A stretch of 64,000 bases of DNA from Oscillospiraceae bacterium. GTDB taxonomy: Bacteria > Bacillota > Clostridia > Oscillospirales > Oscillospiraceae. Numbering within the stretch: position 1 is the first letter of the stretch; the number at the start of each line of letters is the position of its first letter. Position numbers and translations under genes: made by a program. The notes under the pieces were generated by a model. That model was not told the DNA's origin and did not search any database. It worked only from the letters and a program-made list of their open reading frames with translations. Positions 18,468 to 26,593 of the stretch are shown in pieces. The stretch covers positions 59,726 to 123,725 of the forward strand of contig JAFRDM010000082.1 in assembly GCA_017403885.1 (NCBI GenBank). The letters are read 5' to 3'.

Positions 18468-19859
18468 TTATTTTTTGCTCTTGATATACGCGTCGATGGA
18501 CTTCGCGCCGGCCTTGCCCGCGCCCATCGCGAGGATGACCGTGGCGCTGCCGGTGACGGCGTCGCCGCCGGCAAAGACGCCTTCGCGCGCGGTCACGCCG
18601 CCCTCGTCGGCCTCAATGCCGCCCTTCTTCGTGAAGGTCAGGCCCTGGGTGGTGTTGCGGATCAGCGGGTTGGGGCTGGTGCCGATGGCGATGACGACCG
18701 TGTCGACGTCGAGGATCCAGTTGCTGCCCTCGACGGCGACAGGCTTTCTGCGGCCCTTTTCATCGGGCTCGCCCAGCTCCTGGCGCACGAGCTCGATGCC
18801 CGTGACGTGGCCGTCCTCGCCGCCGTGGATGGCGACGGGGTTATTGAGCAGGTTGAACTCGATGCCTTCGGCCTCGGCATGCTCGACCTCTTCGAGACGG
18901 GCGGGCAGCTCGTCGCGGCCGCGGCGGTAGCAGATGTAGACGTGCTCGGCTCCGAGGCGCTTGGCCACGCGCGCCGCGTCCATCGCGACATTGCCCGCGC
19001 CGACGACCGCCACGCGGCCGAAGCGCTTGATCGGGGTGTCGTAGTCGTCGCGGTAGGCCTTCATCAGGTTCACACGCGTGAGCAGCTCGTTGGCGGAGTA
19101 AACGCCCAGCAGGTTCTCGCCCGGGATGTGCAGGAACTGCGGCAGGCCGGCGCCCGAGCCGATGAACACGGCCTCGAAGCCGTCCTCGAACAGCTCGTCC
19201 ACCGTCTCTGACTTGCCGACGATCGCATTGTTGACGATCTTCACGCCCATGGCCTTGAGATTGTCGATCTCGGCGGCCACGATCTCCTTGGGCAGACGGA
19301 ACTGCGGGATGCCGTAGACCAGAACGCCGCCGGATTTGTGGAAGGCCTCGAAGATCGTGACGTCATAGCCGAGCTTGCGCAGATCGCCCGCGCAGGTCAG
19401 TCCCGCGGGGCCTGAGCCGACGATCGCGATGCGATGGCCGTTGGACTCGGGCGCCTTGATCTCGTCCTTCTTTTCCTTGTTCATGTGGTAGTCGGCGACA
19501 AAGCGCTCGAGACGGCCGATGGCCACGCTCTCGCCCTTGATGCCGCGGACGCACTTGGACTCGCACTGCTTCTCCTGCGGGCAGACGCGGCCGCAGACCG
19601 CGGGCAGGGAGTTGGTGGAGGTGATGATCTCGTAGGCCGCGTCAAAATCGCCCTCGGCGACCTTGGCGATGAACTCCGGGATACGGACCGAGACCGGGCA
19701 GCCGGTGCGGCAGCGGGGTTCGCGGCAGTTGAGGCAGCGTTTCGCCTCGTCGATGGCGGTCTCGGCGGAATAGCCGAGGGCGACCTCGTCAAAATTGCCG
19801 GCGCGGACGATCGGGTCCTGCTCGGGCATGGGGTTCTTTTCCATCTTCATATTAGCCAT
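18468..19859 (-). CDS. nfnB: NfnB/GltA-type NADPH-dependent flavoprotein (large Nfn subunit)
   Basis: 463 residues. N-terminal Fe-S helical domain with CLNCREPRCRTGCPV near residue 42 and CGRVCPQEKQCESKC near 88; first Rossmann motif IAIVGSGPAGLTCAGDL near 145 (FAD); second VAVVGAGNVAMDAARVA near 285 (NADPH); C-terminal GVFAGGDAVTGSATVI for FAD. This is the GltA-like large subunit. Pairing with the FNR-like gene upstream and no glutamate synthase large subunit nearby favour NfnB of the electron-bifurcating NADH-dependent reduced ferredoxin:NADP+ oxidoreductase. Overlaps nfnA by 8 bases; RBS GGGAGGG. Confidence 0.88.
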   Translation of the reverse strand: MANMKMEKNPMPEQDPIVRAGNFDEVALGYSAETAIDEAKRCLNCREPRCRTGCPVSVRIPEFIAKVAEGDFDAAYEIITSTNSLPAVCGRVCPQEKQCESKCVRGIKGESVAIGRLERFVADYHMNKEKKDEIKAPESNGHRIAIVGSGPAGLTCAGDLRKLGYDVTIFEAFHKSGGVLVYGIPQFRLPKEIVAAEIDNLKAMGVKIVNNAIVGKSETVDELFEDGFEAVFIGSGAGLPQFLHIPGENLLGVYSANELLTRVNLMKAYRDDYDTPIKRFGRVAVVGAGNVAMDAARVAKRLGAEHVYICYRRGRDELPARLEEVEHAEAEGIEFNLLNNPVAIHGGEDGHVTGIELVRQELGEPDEKGRRKPVAVEGSNWILDVDTVVIAIGTSPNPLIRNTTQGLTFTKKGGIEADEGGVTAREGVFAGGDAVTGSATVILAMGAGKAGAKSIDAYIKSKK

Positions 19860-20718
19860 TTCTCTTCCCTCCCGTCATATTGCAGATGTGCTGAGCGGCG
19901 GCGTCCTGCTCGTCTTTGTAGAAGGCGGCGCGCTTGAGGAGGCTGTCGAAATCGACCTCGTGCGCATCGAAGTCCGGGCCGTCGACGCAGGCAAATTTGG
20001 TCTCGCCGCCGACAATGACGCGGCAGCCGCCGCACATGCCGGTGCCGTCGACCATGATCGGGTCGAGCGAGATGATGGTCTTGATGCCGTAGGGGCGCGT
20101 CACATCGGCGAGGAACTTCATCATGATGTCGGGGCCGATGGCGATGACGCGGTCGAACTGCGGCTTGCCTTCGGCGATGTTGGCCTCGATCTCGTTCTTG
20201 AGAAAGACCGTGGTGAAGCCCTTCTCGCCGTATGTGCCGTCGTCCGTGCACATGATGAGCTTGTCCGACGCGGCCTTGAGCTCTTCCTTCAGGATCACGA
20301 TATCCGCGCTGCGGAAGCCGGCGATAAAGGTAACGTCGATGCCCTTTGCGTGCATCTCCTTGGCGATGGGGTAGGCGATGGCGCAGCCGACGCCGCCGCC
20401 GACGACACACACCTTTTTCAGGCCCTCCATCTCCGTCGCCTTGCCGAGCGGGCCGACAATGTCGGAGATGACGTCGCCCTCGGCGACGGTGTGCAGCATA
20501 CGCGTGGTGCGGCCCGCGGCCTGCACCATGACCGTGACGGTGCCCTTTTCGCGGTCATAGCCCGCGACGGAGACCGGCACGCGCTCGCCCTGCTCGTCCA
20601 GCCGGAAGATCACAAACTGGCCGGCCTGGGCATGGCGGGCGATGAGAGGCGCCTCGATCTCAAAGAGGCAAATGGTCTTTGCGTCGTTCAGGAAACGCTT
20701 GGTCACTACTTTGTACAT
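19852..20718 (-). CDS. nfnA: NfnA/SudB-type FAD/NAD-binding subunit (small Nfn subunit)
   Basis: 288 residues. Ferredoxin-NADP reductase fold: FAD-binding RVPVSVAGYDREKGTV near residue 46, NAD-binding VCVVGGGVGCAIAYPI near 103, and a C-terminal [2Fe-2S] site in GTGMCGGCRV with FACVDGPDFDAH. This is the layout of dihydroorotate dehydrogenase electron-transfer-like proteins and of NfnA (NfnS). With NfnB it would balance NADH, NADPH and ferredoxin pools by flavin-based bifurcation. RBS AGAGGTGGAAC. A TATAAT-like -10 is present at 20741-20736 but I do not see a good -35. Confidence 0.88.
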   Translation of the reverse strand: MYKVVTKRFLNDAKTICLFEIEAPLIARHAQAGQFVIFRLDEQGERVPVSVAGYDREKGTVTVMVQAAGRTTRMLHTVAEGDVISDIVGPLGKATEMEGLKKVCVVGGGVGCAIAYPIAKEMHAKGIDVTFIAGFRSADIVILKEELKAASDKLIMCTDDGTYGEKGFTTVFLKNEIEANIAEGKPQFDRVIAIGPDIMMKFLADVTRPYGIKTIISLDPIMVDGTGMCGGCRVIVGGETKFACVDGPDFDAHEVDFDSLLKRAAFYKDEQDAAAQHICNMTGGKRNG

Positions 20719-20756
20719 GTTCCACCTCTTATGTTTATTATAGTGTCATCTGTTTT

Positions 20757-22553
20757 TCAGAGCTTCTCCATCTCGTCGACCAGCTCGCCGAAGAGGGCGA
20801 GGGCCGAGTTGACGGGCTCGGGCGAGGACATATCGACGCCGGCGATCTTCAGCAGGCCGATCGGGTCGGTGCTGCTGCCGCCGGAGAGGAACTTTTTGTA
20901 GTCGCGCACGGCGCTCTCCCCCTCGGAGAGGATGCGGTTGGCGATCGCCACCGCCGCGGAGAAGCCGGTCGCGTACTGGAAGACGTAGTAGTTGTAGAAG
21001 AAATGCGGGATGCGCGTCCACTCCAGCGCGATCTCGTCATCGGAGATCATGTCGGGGCCGAAGTAGAGCTTGTTGAGAGAGAGATACTTCTCGCAGAGCG
21101 AATCGGCGGTCAGCGTCTCGCCCGCCTCGGCCATGCGGCCCATCATCAGTTCGAATTCCGCAAACATCGTCTGGCGGTAGACCGTACCCTTGAACGAGTC
21201 GAGGAAATGGTTGATGAGATAGGCGCGTTCGGTCTTGTCTGTCGTTTTCCCGAGCAGATGGCGCATCAGCAGCACCTCGTTGCAGGTGGAGGCCACCTCC
21301 GCAACGAAGATGACGTAGCCGCTGGTATTGACGGGCTGAAAACGGCAGCTGTGCCAGCTGTGCAGGGCGTGGCCCATCTCGTGGGCGAGCGTGAACATCG
21401 AATCGAGCGTGTCCTTGTGGTTGAGCAGCACATAGGGATGCGGACGCGCGCCGCCGGTGGAGTAGGCGCCGCCGCGCTTGCCCTCGTTTTCGTACACGTC
21501 GAGCCAGCGGTGATCGAAGCCCTCGCGCAGCAGATCGGTGTAGTCCTCGCCCAGGACGCCGAGAGCCTCGAGGACCGTGGCCTTGGCCTCTTCAAAGTCG
21601 ATCTTCCGCGCGGCGCCCTCGACGATGGGCGTATAGACGTCGTACATGTGCAGCTCGTCCACGCCGAGCAGTCTCCTGCGCAGCGCGACGTAGCGGTACA
21701 TCTTGTCGAGATTGGCGTGCACGGCCTGGATGAGGTTCGTGTAGACCTCGGTGGGCACCTCGGTCTCGTCCAGCGCGGCGGAGAGCGTGTCGGGGTATCT
21801 GCGGGCGCGGGAGAAGAACAATCTCTGGCGGAATTCTCCGTTGAGCGTCGCCGCCAGGGTATTGCGGAAAGCGCCCATGCCGGCGTAATAGCTCTCGAAG
21901 GCGCTGCGGCGCAGCGTCCTGTCGGCGCTCTCAAGCAGGGGGACGAAGGTGCCGTTGGTGAGGGGATGCTCCTCGCCCTTTTCGTCCCTGGCCGGGTCGA
22001 AGCGAATATCCGCGTTGCGGAAGATGCTGCCGACCTTGTCGGGCGTTTCGGCCATCTCTCCCGCGGAGGCGAGCAGCGCCTCGCACTCGCCGCTGAGGAT
22101 GTGGGCGGCGCGGCGGCGGATCTGATAGATGCTGCGGCGGTAAGTCTCCAGCTCGGGCTGTGCCACGTAGAAAAGGTTCAGCCTGTCCTCGTCGATCGCC
22201 ATGATCTCCGGCGTGGCAAAGGCTCCCGCGCTCGCGATGGCAACATAGGTCGAATAGGCCTTGCCGACCATGTCCTGATAAAAGCCGTTGGATGTGTCGG
22301 CGTCGGAAGAGCAGCTGGCATAGGTGTGCAGGGGATGAAGACGCAGAGAAAGCTCGTCCTGCAGGCGGAAGAACTCAAGCAGCGTTTCCGCGCTGTCGCC
22401 CAGATGTCCGCGGAAGGCCTCCAGGCGCGCGGGCATCTCCTTGAGAGCCTCATACTCGGCCTTCCATGCCTCGTCGCTCGGGAACATATCGCGCAGGTCC
22501 CAAGTGAATTCCACCGGGACTTCGCTGCGCTTCGGGATCTGTTTTTCTGCCAT
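20757..22553 (-). CDS. pepF: Oligoendopeptidase F
   Basis: 598 residues, typical M3B size. N-terminal helical domain (TWDLRDMFPSDEAWKAEYEAL), then the zinc site HEMGHALHSWHS near residue 385 with the downstream glutamate in EVASTCNEVLL. The C-terminal region YNYYVFQYATGFSAA is also characteristic. It trims short peptides in the cytosol. ATG 22553 is preferred over an in-frame TTG at 22559; AAGGAGG is 8 bases upstream. The stop is 38 bases before nfnA, so read-through into nfnAB is possible, but a -10-like element lies between. Confidence 0.95.
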   Translation of the reverse strand: MAEKQIPKRSEVPVEFTWDLRDMFPSDEAWKAEYEALKEMPARLEAFRGHLGDSAETLLEFFRLQDELSLRLHPLHTYASCSSDADTSNGFYQDMVGKAYSTYVAIASAGAFATPEIMAIDEDRLNLFYVAQPELETYRRSIYQIRRRAAHILSGECEALLASAGEMAETPDKVGSIFRNADIRFDPARDEKGEEHPLTNGTFVPLLESADRTLRRSAFESYYAGMGAFRNTLAATLNGEFRQRLFFSRARRYPDTLSAALDETEVPTEVYTNLIQAVHANLDKMYRYVALRRRLLGVDELHMYDVYTPIVEGAARKIDFEEAKATVLEALGVLGEDYTDLLREGFDHRWLDVYENEGKRGGAYSTGGARPHPYVLLNHKDTLDSMFTLAHEMGHALHSWHSCRFQPVNTSGYVIFVAEVASTCNEVLLMRHLLGKTTDKTERAYLINHFLDSFKGTVYRQTMFAEFELMMGRMAEAGETLTADSLCEKYLSLNKLYFGPDMISDDEIALEWTRIPHFFYNYYVFQYATGFSAAVAIANRILSEGESAVRDYKKFLSGGSSTDPIGLLKIAGVDMSSPEPVNSALALFGELVDEMEKL

Positions 22554-22587
22554 GCGCAAGCCTCCTTACTTTTTATCAATCCAATTT

Positions 22588-22616
22588 ATTATAGCACTCT
22601 GCCTGAGTGAATACAA
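22588..22616 (-). promoter_or_regulatory. pepF promoter
   Basis: Minus strand TTGTAT (22616-22611), 17 bases, TATAAT (22593-22588), 35 bases before the pepF start. Confidence 0.75.
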
Positions 22617-22650
22617 TCCGATCGCGGAAAGTTTTCCGGTCGCGCGCGAA

Positions 22651-22678
22651 GAAGGCATCTCTCGCAGGAGATGCCTTC
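22651..22678 (-). terminator. galU terminator-like hairpin
   Basis: GAAGGCATCTC, 6-base loop, GAGATGCCTTC. The stem is perfect and lies 13 bases after the galU stop, but the minus-strand tail is TTCGCG rather than a T run, so efficiency is uncertain. Confidence 0.55.
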
Positions 22679-22691
22679 TTTGGCGTTTTGA

Positions 22692-23570
22692 TCAGGCTTC
22701 GAAGCTCTTTGCCTTGTCGATGATGAACTGGCGAAGCCAGTCGCCGGCCTCCTCGTTCTTCAGGGCAAAGTCGATGATCGCCTCGAGATAGCCCCTGAGG
22801 TTGCCGGTGTCATAGCGGCGGCCCTCAAAATCCACGGCGCACATCTTCTCGCAGTGGCAGAGCGTCCTCATGCCGTCGGTAAGCTGGATCTCGTTGTTGC
22901 GGCCGGGGGGCGTGTTCTCGAGAATGTCGAAGATCGCCGGCGTCAGCACATAGCGGCCGAGGATCGCATAATCCGAGAGCTTTTCCTCGAGCGTCGGCTT
23001 TTCGTTCATGTCGCTGATGCGGAAGACCCGGTCGGAGAGCCGCTCCTCCAGCTTGACGGAGGAGTATTTGGTGATCAGCTCGTCGGGGACCTGCCGTACC
23101 GCGACCGCGCTGCAGTCGTTTTCCTCGGCGGCCGTGACCAGCTGGCGCAGGACCGGCGTTTCCGAGAGCATGATATCGTCGCCGAGCAGGACGGCGAAGG
23201 GCTCGTCGTTGACAAAGCTCCTGGCGCGCCACACCGCGTGGCCCAGACCCTTCGTTTCCTTCTGCCGGACGAAATACACGTCCGCCATGTCCGCGACCTC
23301 GCGGACGATCTGCGCGTCGCGCAGCTTGCCGTCGGCGATCAGCCGCTCTTCCAGATCGGGCGCGTAGTCGAAATAGTCCTCGATCGGGCTCTTGCCGCGG
23401 TTGGTGATGATCAGGATCTTTTCGATGCCGGCGGCGACGGCCTCTTCGACGATATACTGGATGACGGGCTTATCCACCAGCGGCAGCATCTCCTTGGGGA
23501 TGCTTTTCGTGTTGGGCAGCAGCCGCGTGCCGAGACCGGCGGCGGGGATGATGGCTTTGCGGACCTTCAT
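22692..23570 (-). CDS. galU: UTP-glucose-1-phosphate uridylyltransferase
   Basis: 292 residues. Nucleotidyltransferase signature AIIPAAGLGTRLLPNTKSIPKEMLPL at the N-terminus (written here as the region of residues 6-31; key residues GLGTR and KEMLP), VQYIVEEA-type segment, QKETKGLGHAVWRA near 110, LLGDDI near 132, and the C-terminal TGNLRGYLEAIIDFAL. It makes UDP-glucose for glycolipids, exopolysaccharide and galactose metabolism. AAAGGAG lies 7 bases before ATG. It starts 34 bases after queT, so it may be the last gene of a queH-queT-galU transcript. Confidence 0.95.
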   Translation of the reverse strand: MKVRKAIIPAAGLGTRLLPNTKSIPKEMLPLVDKPVIQYIVEEAVAAGIEKILIITNRGKSPIEDYFDYAPDLEERLIADGKLRDAQIVREVADMADVYFVRQKETKGLGHAVWRARSFVNDEPFAVLLGDDIMLSETPVLRQLVTAAEENDCSAVAVRQVPDELITKYSSVKLEERLSDRVFRISDMNEKPTLEEKLSDYAILGRYVLTPAIFDILENTPPGRNNEIQLTDGMRTLCHCEKMCAVDFEGRRYDTGNLRGYLEAIIDFALKNEEAGDWLRQFIIDKAKSFEA

Positions 23571-23604
23571 GTCAAGCTCCTTTCACCTCGAGACGGACGA
23601 GGTG

Positions 23605-24138
23605 TTATTGATTCACGCGCTGAACAAATTCGCGGAAGAATTTGAATTTCGGCAGCTGGCGCAGCAGCGTATAGCCGATGAGATACAACACGCCCAGTTC
23701 GCCGAGCCCGACCGTAAGGGCGTTGAAGCCGTAGGACGCCAGCGGGTCGGAAAACTCCTGGATCCGATAACCCCAGGTAAGCACCGCGCCGACGATGACG
23801 GCGTTGAACAGCACCGGCATCAGGCAGCCGAGCAGGCGGCTTTTGACGGTGTTCCCCTTTTTCCCGAAGCGGGCCGTAAGCAGCGCCGCCAGCAGCGTTG
23901 CCAGCGAGCCGAACAGGATGTCGAGGATACTGCCGGTATAGAGATTGGCGAGGAGACAGCCGATCCACAGGCCCCAGGCCGTGCAGGGCATGAGGAAGGG
24001 CAGAACGGTAAGGGCTTCGCTGACGCGGAACTGGACCGCACCGTAGCTGATGGGTGCGAGCGCGACGGTGAGAGCGGCGTAGGCGGCGGCGATGACGGCT
24101 GATGTGACGATGCGGAGGGTCGTGTTCTTTTTGCGCAT
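23605..24138 (-). CDS. queT: QueT-family queuosine precursor ECF transporter S component
   Basis: 177 residues with about five hydrophobic helices. QueT signatures include RIVTSAVIAAAYAALTVAL at the start, PISYGAVQFRVSEALTVLPFL near residue 29, and WIGCLLANLYTGSILDILFGSLAT near 57. It is the substrate-binding subunit of an ECF transporter for queuine or preQ1; the shared EcfA/T module is elsewhere. The ribosome site AAAGGA is embedded in a preQ1-I-like pseudoknot just upstream, so translation should drop when precursor is plentiful. It follows queH, consistent with a queuosine salvage/synthesis unit. Confidence 0.93.
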   Translation of the reverse strand: MRKKNTTLRIVTSAVIAAAYAALTVALAPISYGAVQFRVSEALTVLPFLMPCTAWGLWIGCLLANLYTGSILDILFGSLATLLAALLTARFGKKGNTVKSRLLGCLMPVLFNAVIVGAVLTWGYRIQEFSDPLASYGFNALTVGLGELGVLYLIGYTLLRQLPKFKFFREFVQRVNQ

Positions 24139-24150
24139 GCTTTTTTGAAT

Positions 24151-24190
24151 TCCTTTCCATTTTTTATTACACAGGGTGTGGAAACCTGTG
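24151..24190 (-). promoter_or_regulatory. preQ1-I-like riboswitch in the queT leader
   Basis: Minus-strand RNA: stem P1 CACAGG (24190-24185) with CCUGUG (24175-24170), loop UUUCCACAC, A-rich linker UAAUAAAAAA, then UGGAAAGGA. Loop UUCCA (24183-24179) pairs with UGGAA (24159-24155), giving the H-type pseudoknot of preQ1-I riboswitches, with the typical GGUUU...ACCC edges. The second strand runs into the queT Shine-Dalgarno AAAGGA (24156-24151), 12 bases before ATG, so ligand binding would block translation. Confidence 0.85.
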
Positions 24191-24216
24191 ATTTGCCGTG
24201 AAAAAAGCGACGGGGC

Positions 24217-24834
24217 TTATCCGTCCCCGCGGCTGCGCAGAGAAAACTCGCAGCCGCAGTAGTTCTGCCGGTAAAGGCCGTATTGCTCCGACAGCTGCTG
24301 TGAGCGCAGTTCTCCGCCGCGTTTTTTGAAATCGGAGGGCAGCCACGCCACCCCGAAAGCCTTTCCGATCTCCTCCCCGAGCGTGTTGATACGCTCGGCG
24401 TCCTTGTAGCGCGAGACCGTGAGCGTCGTGCAGAAATAGTCGAAGCCGTACTGCCTGGCAAGCCGCGCGCACTCCATAAGGCGCAGGCGGAAGCACTCCG
24501 TGCAGCGCGCTCCGCCCTCCGGTTCGTCCTCCAGGCCCGCGGCGCGGCGGAGGTAGTCCTCGTGTTTTCGGCTCTCGGCCAGAACGGAGACCTCCTCCGT
24601 GAGATTCATTTTCTCGATCAGTTCGATCTGCGTGGCAAGGCGCCTGTCGAATTCCTCCTGCAGGTAGAGGTTGGGGTTGTACCACAGCAGCGTCACGTCG
24701 AAGGTTTTTGTCAGAAGCTCCAGCACCGAGGACGAGCAGGGGCCGCAGCAGCTGTGCAGAAGTACGCGCGCCCGTCTCCCCCCGTGCTTTTCGACGATCC
24801 TGTCGAACTCGTGCAAATACTTTTTTCTGTCCAT
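24217..24834 (-). CDS. queH: Epoxyqueuosine reductase QueH
   Basis: 205 residues. DUF208/QueH motifs: VLLHSCCGPCSSSVLE near residue 20 (CC..C metal site), YNPNLYLQEEFDRR near 47, EGGARCTECFRLRLMECARLA near 95 (CxxC), FCTTLTVSRYKDAERIN near 120, and QNYCGCEFSLR at the end. QueH carries out the last step of queuosine synthesis, reducing epoxyqueuosine in tRNA, with an Fe-S/metal centre and no B12. The start is uncertain: ATG 24834 lacks a clear ribosome site, while an in-frame GTG at 24870 sits directly after AAGAAGAG. Confidence 0.93.
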   Translation of the reverse strand: MDRKKYLHEFDRIVEKHGGRRARVLLHSCCGPCSSSVLELLTKTFDVTLLWYNPNLYLQEEFDRRLATQIELIEKMNLTEEVSVLAESRKHEDYLRRAAGLEDEPEGGARCTECFRLRLMECARLARQYGFDYFCTTLTVSRYKDAERINTLGEEIGKAFGVAWLPSDFKKRGGELRSQQLSEQYGLYRQNYCGCEFSLRSRGDG

Positions 24835-24880
24835 GAAAGCATCATACCACAGTTGAACGGAAAATGCCACCTCTTCTTGA

Positions 24881-24909
24881 TTGACTTGCCGCGCGGGGGC
24901 GGATATAAT
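24881..24909 (+). promoter_or_regulatory. Promoter of the dCMP deaminase gene
   Basis: TTGACT (24881-24886), 17 bases, TATAAT (24904-24909): almost the full consensus, 29 bases before the ATG. Confidence 0.85.
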
Positions 24910-24938
24910 GATAGCATCAACCCATCGGAGGAGTTTTT

Positions 24939-25427
24939 ATGGACAGCCGTACCGACAAACAGAATTACTATCTCGACATCGCCGATTCCGTGCTGGAGCG
25001 CTCCACCTGTCTGAGACGCAAATACGGCGCGATCATCGTGCGCAACGACGAGATCATCTCCACCGGCTACAACGGCGCGCCGCGCGGCCGCCGCAACTGC
25101 TCGGACATCGGCGAGTGCACGCGCGAAAAGCTGCATATCCCTTCCGGCGAGCGCTATGAGCTCTGCCGCTCCGTCCACGCCGAGGCCAACGCGATCATCT
25201 CCGCCTCGCGGCGCGATATGATCGGCGCGACGATCTACCTCGTCGGGCGCGACGCGATGACAAACGAGCTTCTGGCCAACGCCATGTCCTGTTCGATGTG
25301 CAAGCGTCAGATCATCAACGCGGGCATCGCAAAGGTCGTGATCCGCTCGACGCCGACGGAATACCGCACGATCGACGTGCAGGAGTGGATCGACAACGAC
25401 GACTCCATCTTTGACCTGAGCCTGTAA
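24939..25427 (+). CDS. Deoxycytidylate deaminase family protein
   Basis: 162 residues. Zinc-dependent cytidine/dCMP deaminase fold: GAIIVRNDEIISTGYNGAPRG near residue 31, catalytic HAEANAI near 80, and the second zinc-ligand pair MSCSMCKRQIINAGI near 112 (PCxxC-like, here SCSMC). The N-terminal insert with additional Cys/His (CSDIGECTREKLH) is as in ComEB/dCMP deaminases. It converts dCMP to dUMP to supply thymidylate synthesis. GGAGGAG precedes ATG 24939. The next gene follows 27 bases later. Confidence 0.93.
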   Translation: MDSRTDKQNYYLDIADSVLERSTCLRRKYGAIIVRNDEIISTGYNGAPRGRRNCSDIGECTREKLHIPSGERYELCRSVHAEANAIISASRRDMIGATIYLVGRDAMTNELLANAMSCSMCKRQIINAGIAKVVIRSTPTEYRTIDVQEWIDNDDSIFDLSL

Positions 25428-25454
25428 TACTCTTTTCAGACAAGGAGAAAAACG

Positions 25455-26237
25455 ATGAGCAAAAACGTCATCTTCTGTTTTTCCGGCACCGGCAACTGCC
25501 TGGACATCGCCAAAAACATCGCCCGGTCCCTCGGCGACACGGACATCGTGATGATGCGCCGCGCCCCCGCCGTGCGCGACGTCCATGAGGCCGAGCGCGT
25601 CGGCTTCGTGTTCCCCTGCTACGCGGGCGGCCTGCCCGGCGACGTGGAAAAATACGTCCGCAGCCTTTTCGTCGGCGCGAAGGCCTATACCTTCGGCGTG
25701 GTCAGCTACGCGGGCTATCCCGGCACAGGCCTGGCGAAGATCAACGAGATCATCCCTCTGCGCTATCATGCTGGCATCTCGCACCAGAGCGCCTGCATCT
25801 GGCTGATGCCGCACACGCTGATGTTCCCCGTCCTCACGCCCGAGAAAGCGCAGAAGCGCTCGGAGGAGCTGGCCGCGAAGATCGCGGAGGACATTAAAAA
25901 CGGCGTGCTGTCGGAAAAAGCCCCCTCCGCGCCGCTCTTCAACCGGATCGAGGCCTCCGTGTGGCCGAAGCTGGCGCCGAAAAAGGCCGAGGCCTTCACC
26001 GTCGGCGCCAGGTGCATCGGCTGCGGTCAGTGCGTCTCGCTCTGCCCGAAGGGCAATATCAAAATGGTCGGCCGCCGGCCCGCCTTCGGGACCGACTGCG
26101 TCCAGTGCCTCAGCTGCCTGCAGTTCTGTCCGCGCCAGGCCATCCATATGGGCGGCGTCACGGAGAAGCGCGAGCGCTGGCACAACCCGAACGTGACCGC
26201 CTCCGAGCTCAACGAAAAGATCATTCACATCGATTGA
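25455..26237 (+). CDS. EFR1-family flavodoxin/ferredoxin fusion
   Basis: 260 residues. Flavodoxin-like N-terminal domain with the FMN phosphate loop FCFSGTGNCLDIAKNIA (residues 7-23) and VFPCYAGGLPGDVEKYV near 51, joined to a C-terminal two-cluster ferredoxin (CIGCGQCVSLCPKGNI near 191 and CVQCLSCLQFCPRQAI near 215). EFR1-type proteins are common soluble electron carriers or reductases in gut Clostridia, with no fixed substrate. AAGGAG precedes the ATG. It is likely co-transcribed with the deaminase gene, which gives no functional clue. Confidence 0.88.
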   Translation: MSKNVIFCFSGTGNCLDIAKNIARSLGDTDIVMMRRAPAVRDVHEAERVGFVFPCYAGGLPGDVEKYVRSLFVGAKAYTFGVVSYAGYPGTGLAKINEIIPLRYHAGISHQSACIWLMPHTLMFPVLTPEKAQKRSEELAAKIAEDIKNGVLSEKAPSAPLFNRIEASVWPKLAPKKAEAFTVGARCIGCGQCVSLCPKGNIKMVGRRPAFGTDCVQCLSCLQFCPRQAIHMGGVTEKRERWHNPNVTASELNEKIIHID

Positions 26238-26248
26238 GCTCCCGGACG

Positions 26249-26297
26249 CCGAAAAAAAGAAGCCCGCTGCCCGAAAGGGCGGCGGACTTCTTTTTTT
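26249..26297. terminator. Bidirectional terminator between EFR1 and acpP
   Basis: GAAAAAAAGAAGCCCGCTGCCC, loop GAAA, GGGCGGCGGACTTCTTTTTTTC (two non-Watson-Crick positions). It is flanked by A and T runs and shared by convergent genes. Confidence 0.85.
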
Positions 26298-26300
26298 CGC

Positions 26301-26525
26301 TTACTTGAGCGTGTCGAGATAGTCGCAGATGCGGCCGACGGTGTCAAGCTTGACGGCATCCTCGTCAGAGATCTTGATGCCGAACTCGTCCTCGAGCTCC
26401 ATGATCAGCTCGACGATGTCGAGAGAGTCGGCGCCGATGTCGTCGATCAGGTTGGTCTCGCGGGTGATGGTCTCGGGATCGAGCTCAAACTGCTTGGCCA
26501 GCACGTCTCTGATTTTTTCAAACAT
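26301..26525 (-). CDS. acpP: Acyl carrier protein
   Basis: 74 residues, acidic, with the phosphopantetheine attachment serine in GADSLDIVELIMELED (Ser near residue 34). It begins MFEKIRDVLAKQFELDP, a typical AcpP helix I. It carries acyl chains for fatty acid and phospholipid synthesis. No fab genes are adjacent; it follows khpB. CGGAGG lies 9 bases before the ATG, and a small AT-rich dyad sits at 26545-26560. Confidence 0.96.
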   Translation of the reverse strand: MFEKIRDVLAKQFELDPETITRETNLIDDIGADSLDIVELIMELEDEFGIKISDEDAVKLDTVGRICDYLDTLK

Positions 26526-26544
26526 GGTTGTATTCCTCCGAAAG

Positions 26545-26560
26545 ATTATTCGTAAATAAT
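26545..26560 (-). promoter_or_regulatory. AT-rich dyad upstream of acpP
   Basis: ATTATT-TACG-AATAAT is a perfect 16-base inverted repeat between khpB and acpP, 20 bases from the ATG. It could be an operator or part of the promoter; no known fatty-acid regulator consensus (FapR, FabT) matches. Confidence 0.35.
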
Positions 26561-26593
26561 GATCTGTTTGATCGCGAGAGGATATTGCCCCGA

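Noticed and set aside
18468-19859. Glutamate synthase small subunit (GltD/GltA of glutamate synthase)
   Set aside because: Sequence is compatible, but there is no large subunit nearby and the adjacent FNR-like gene matches NfnA, so NfnB is preferred.
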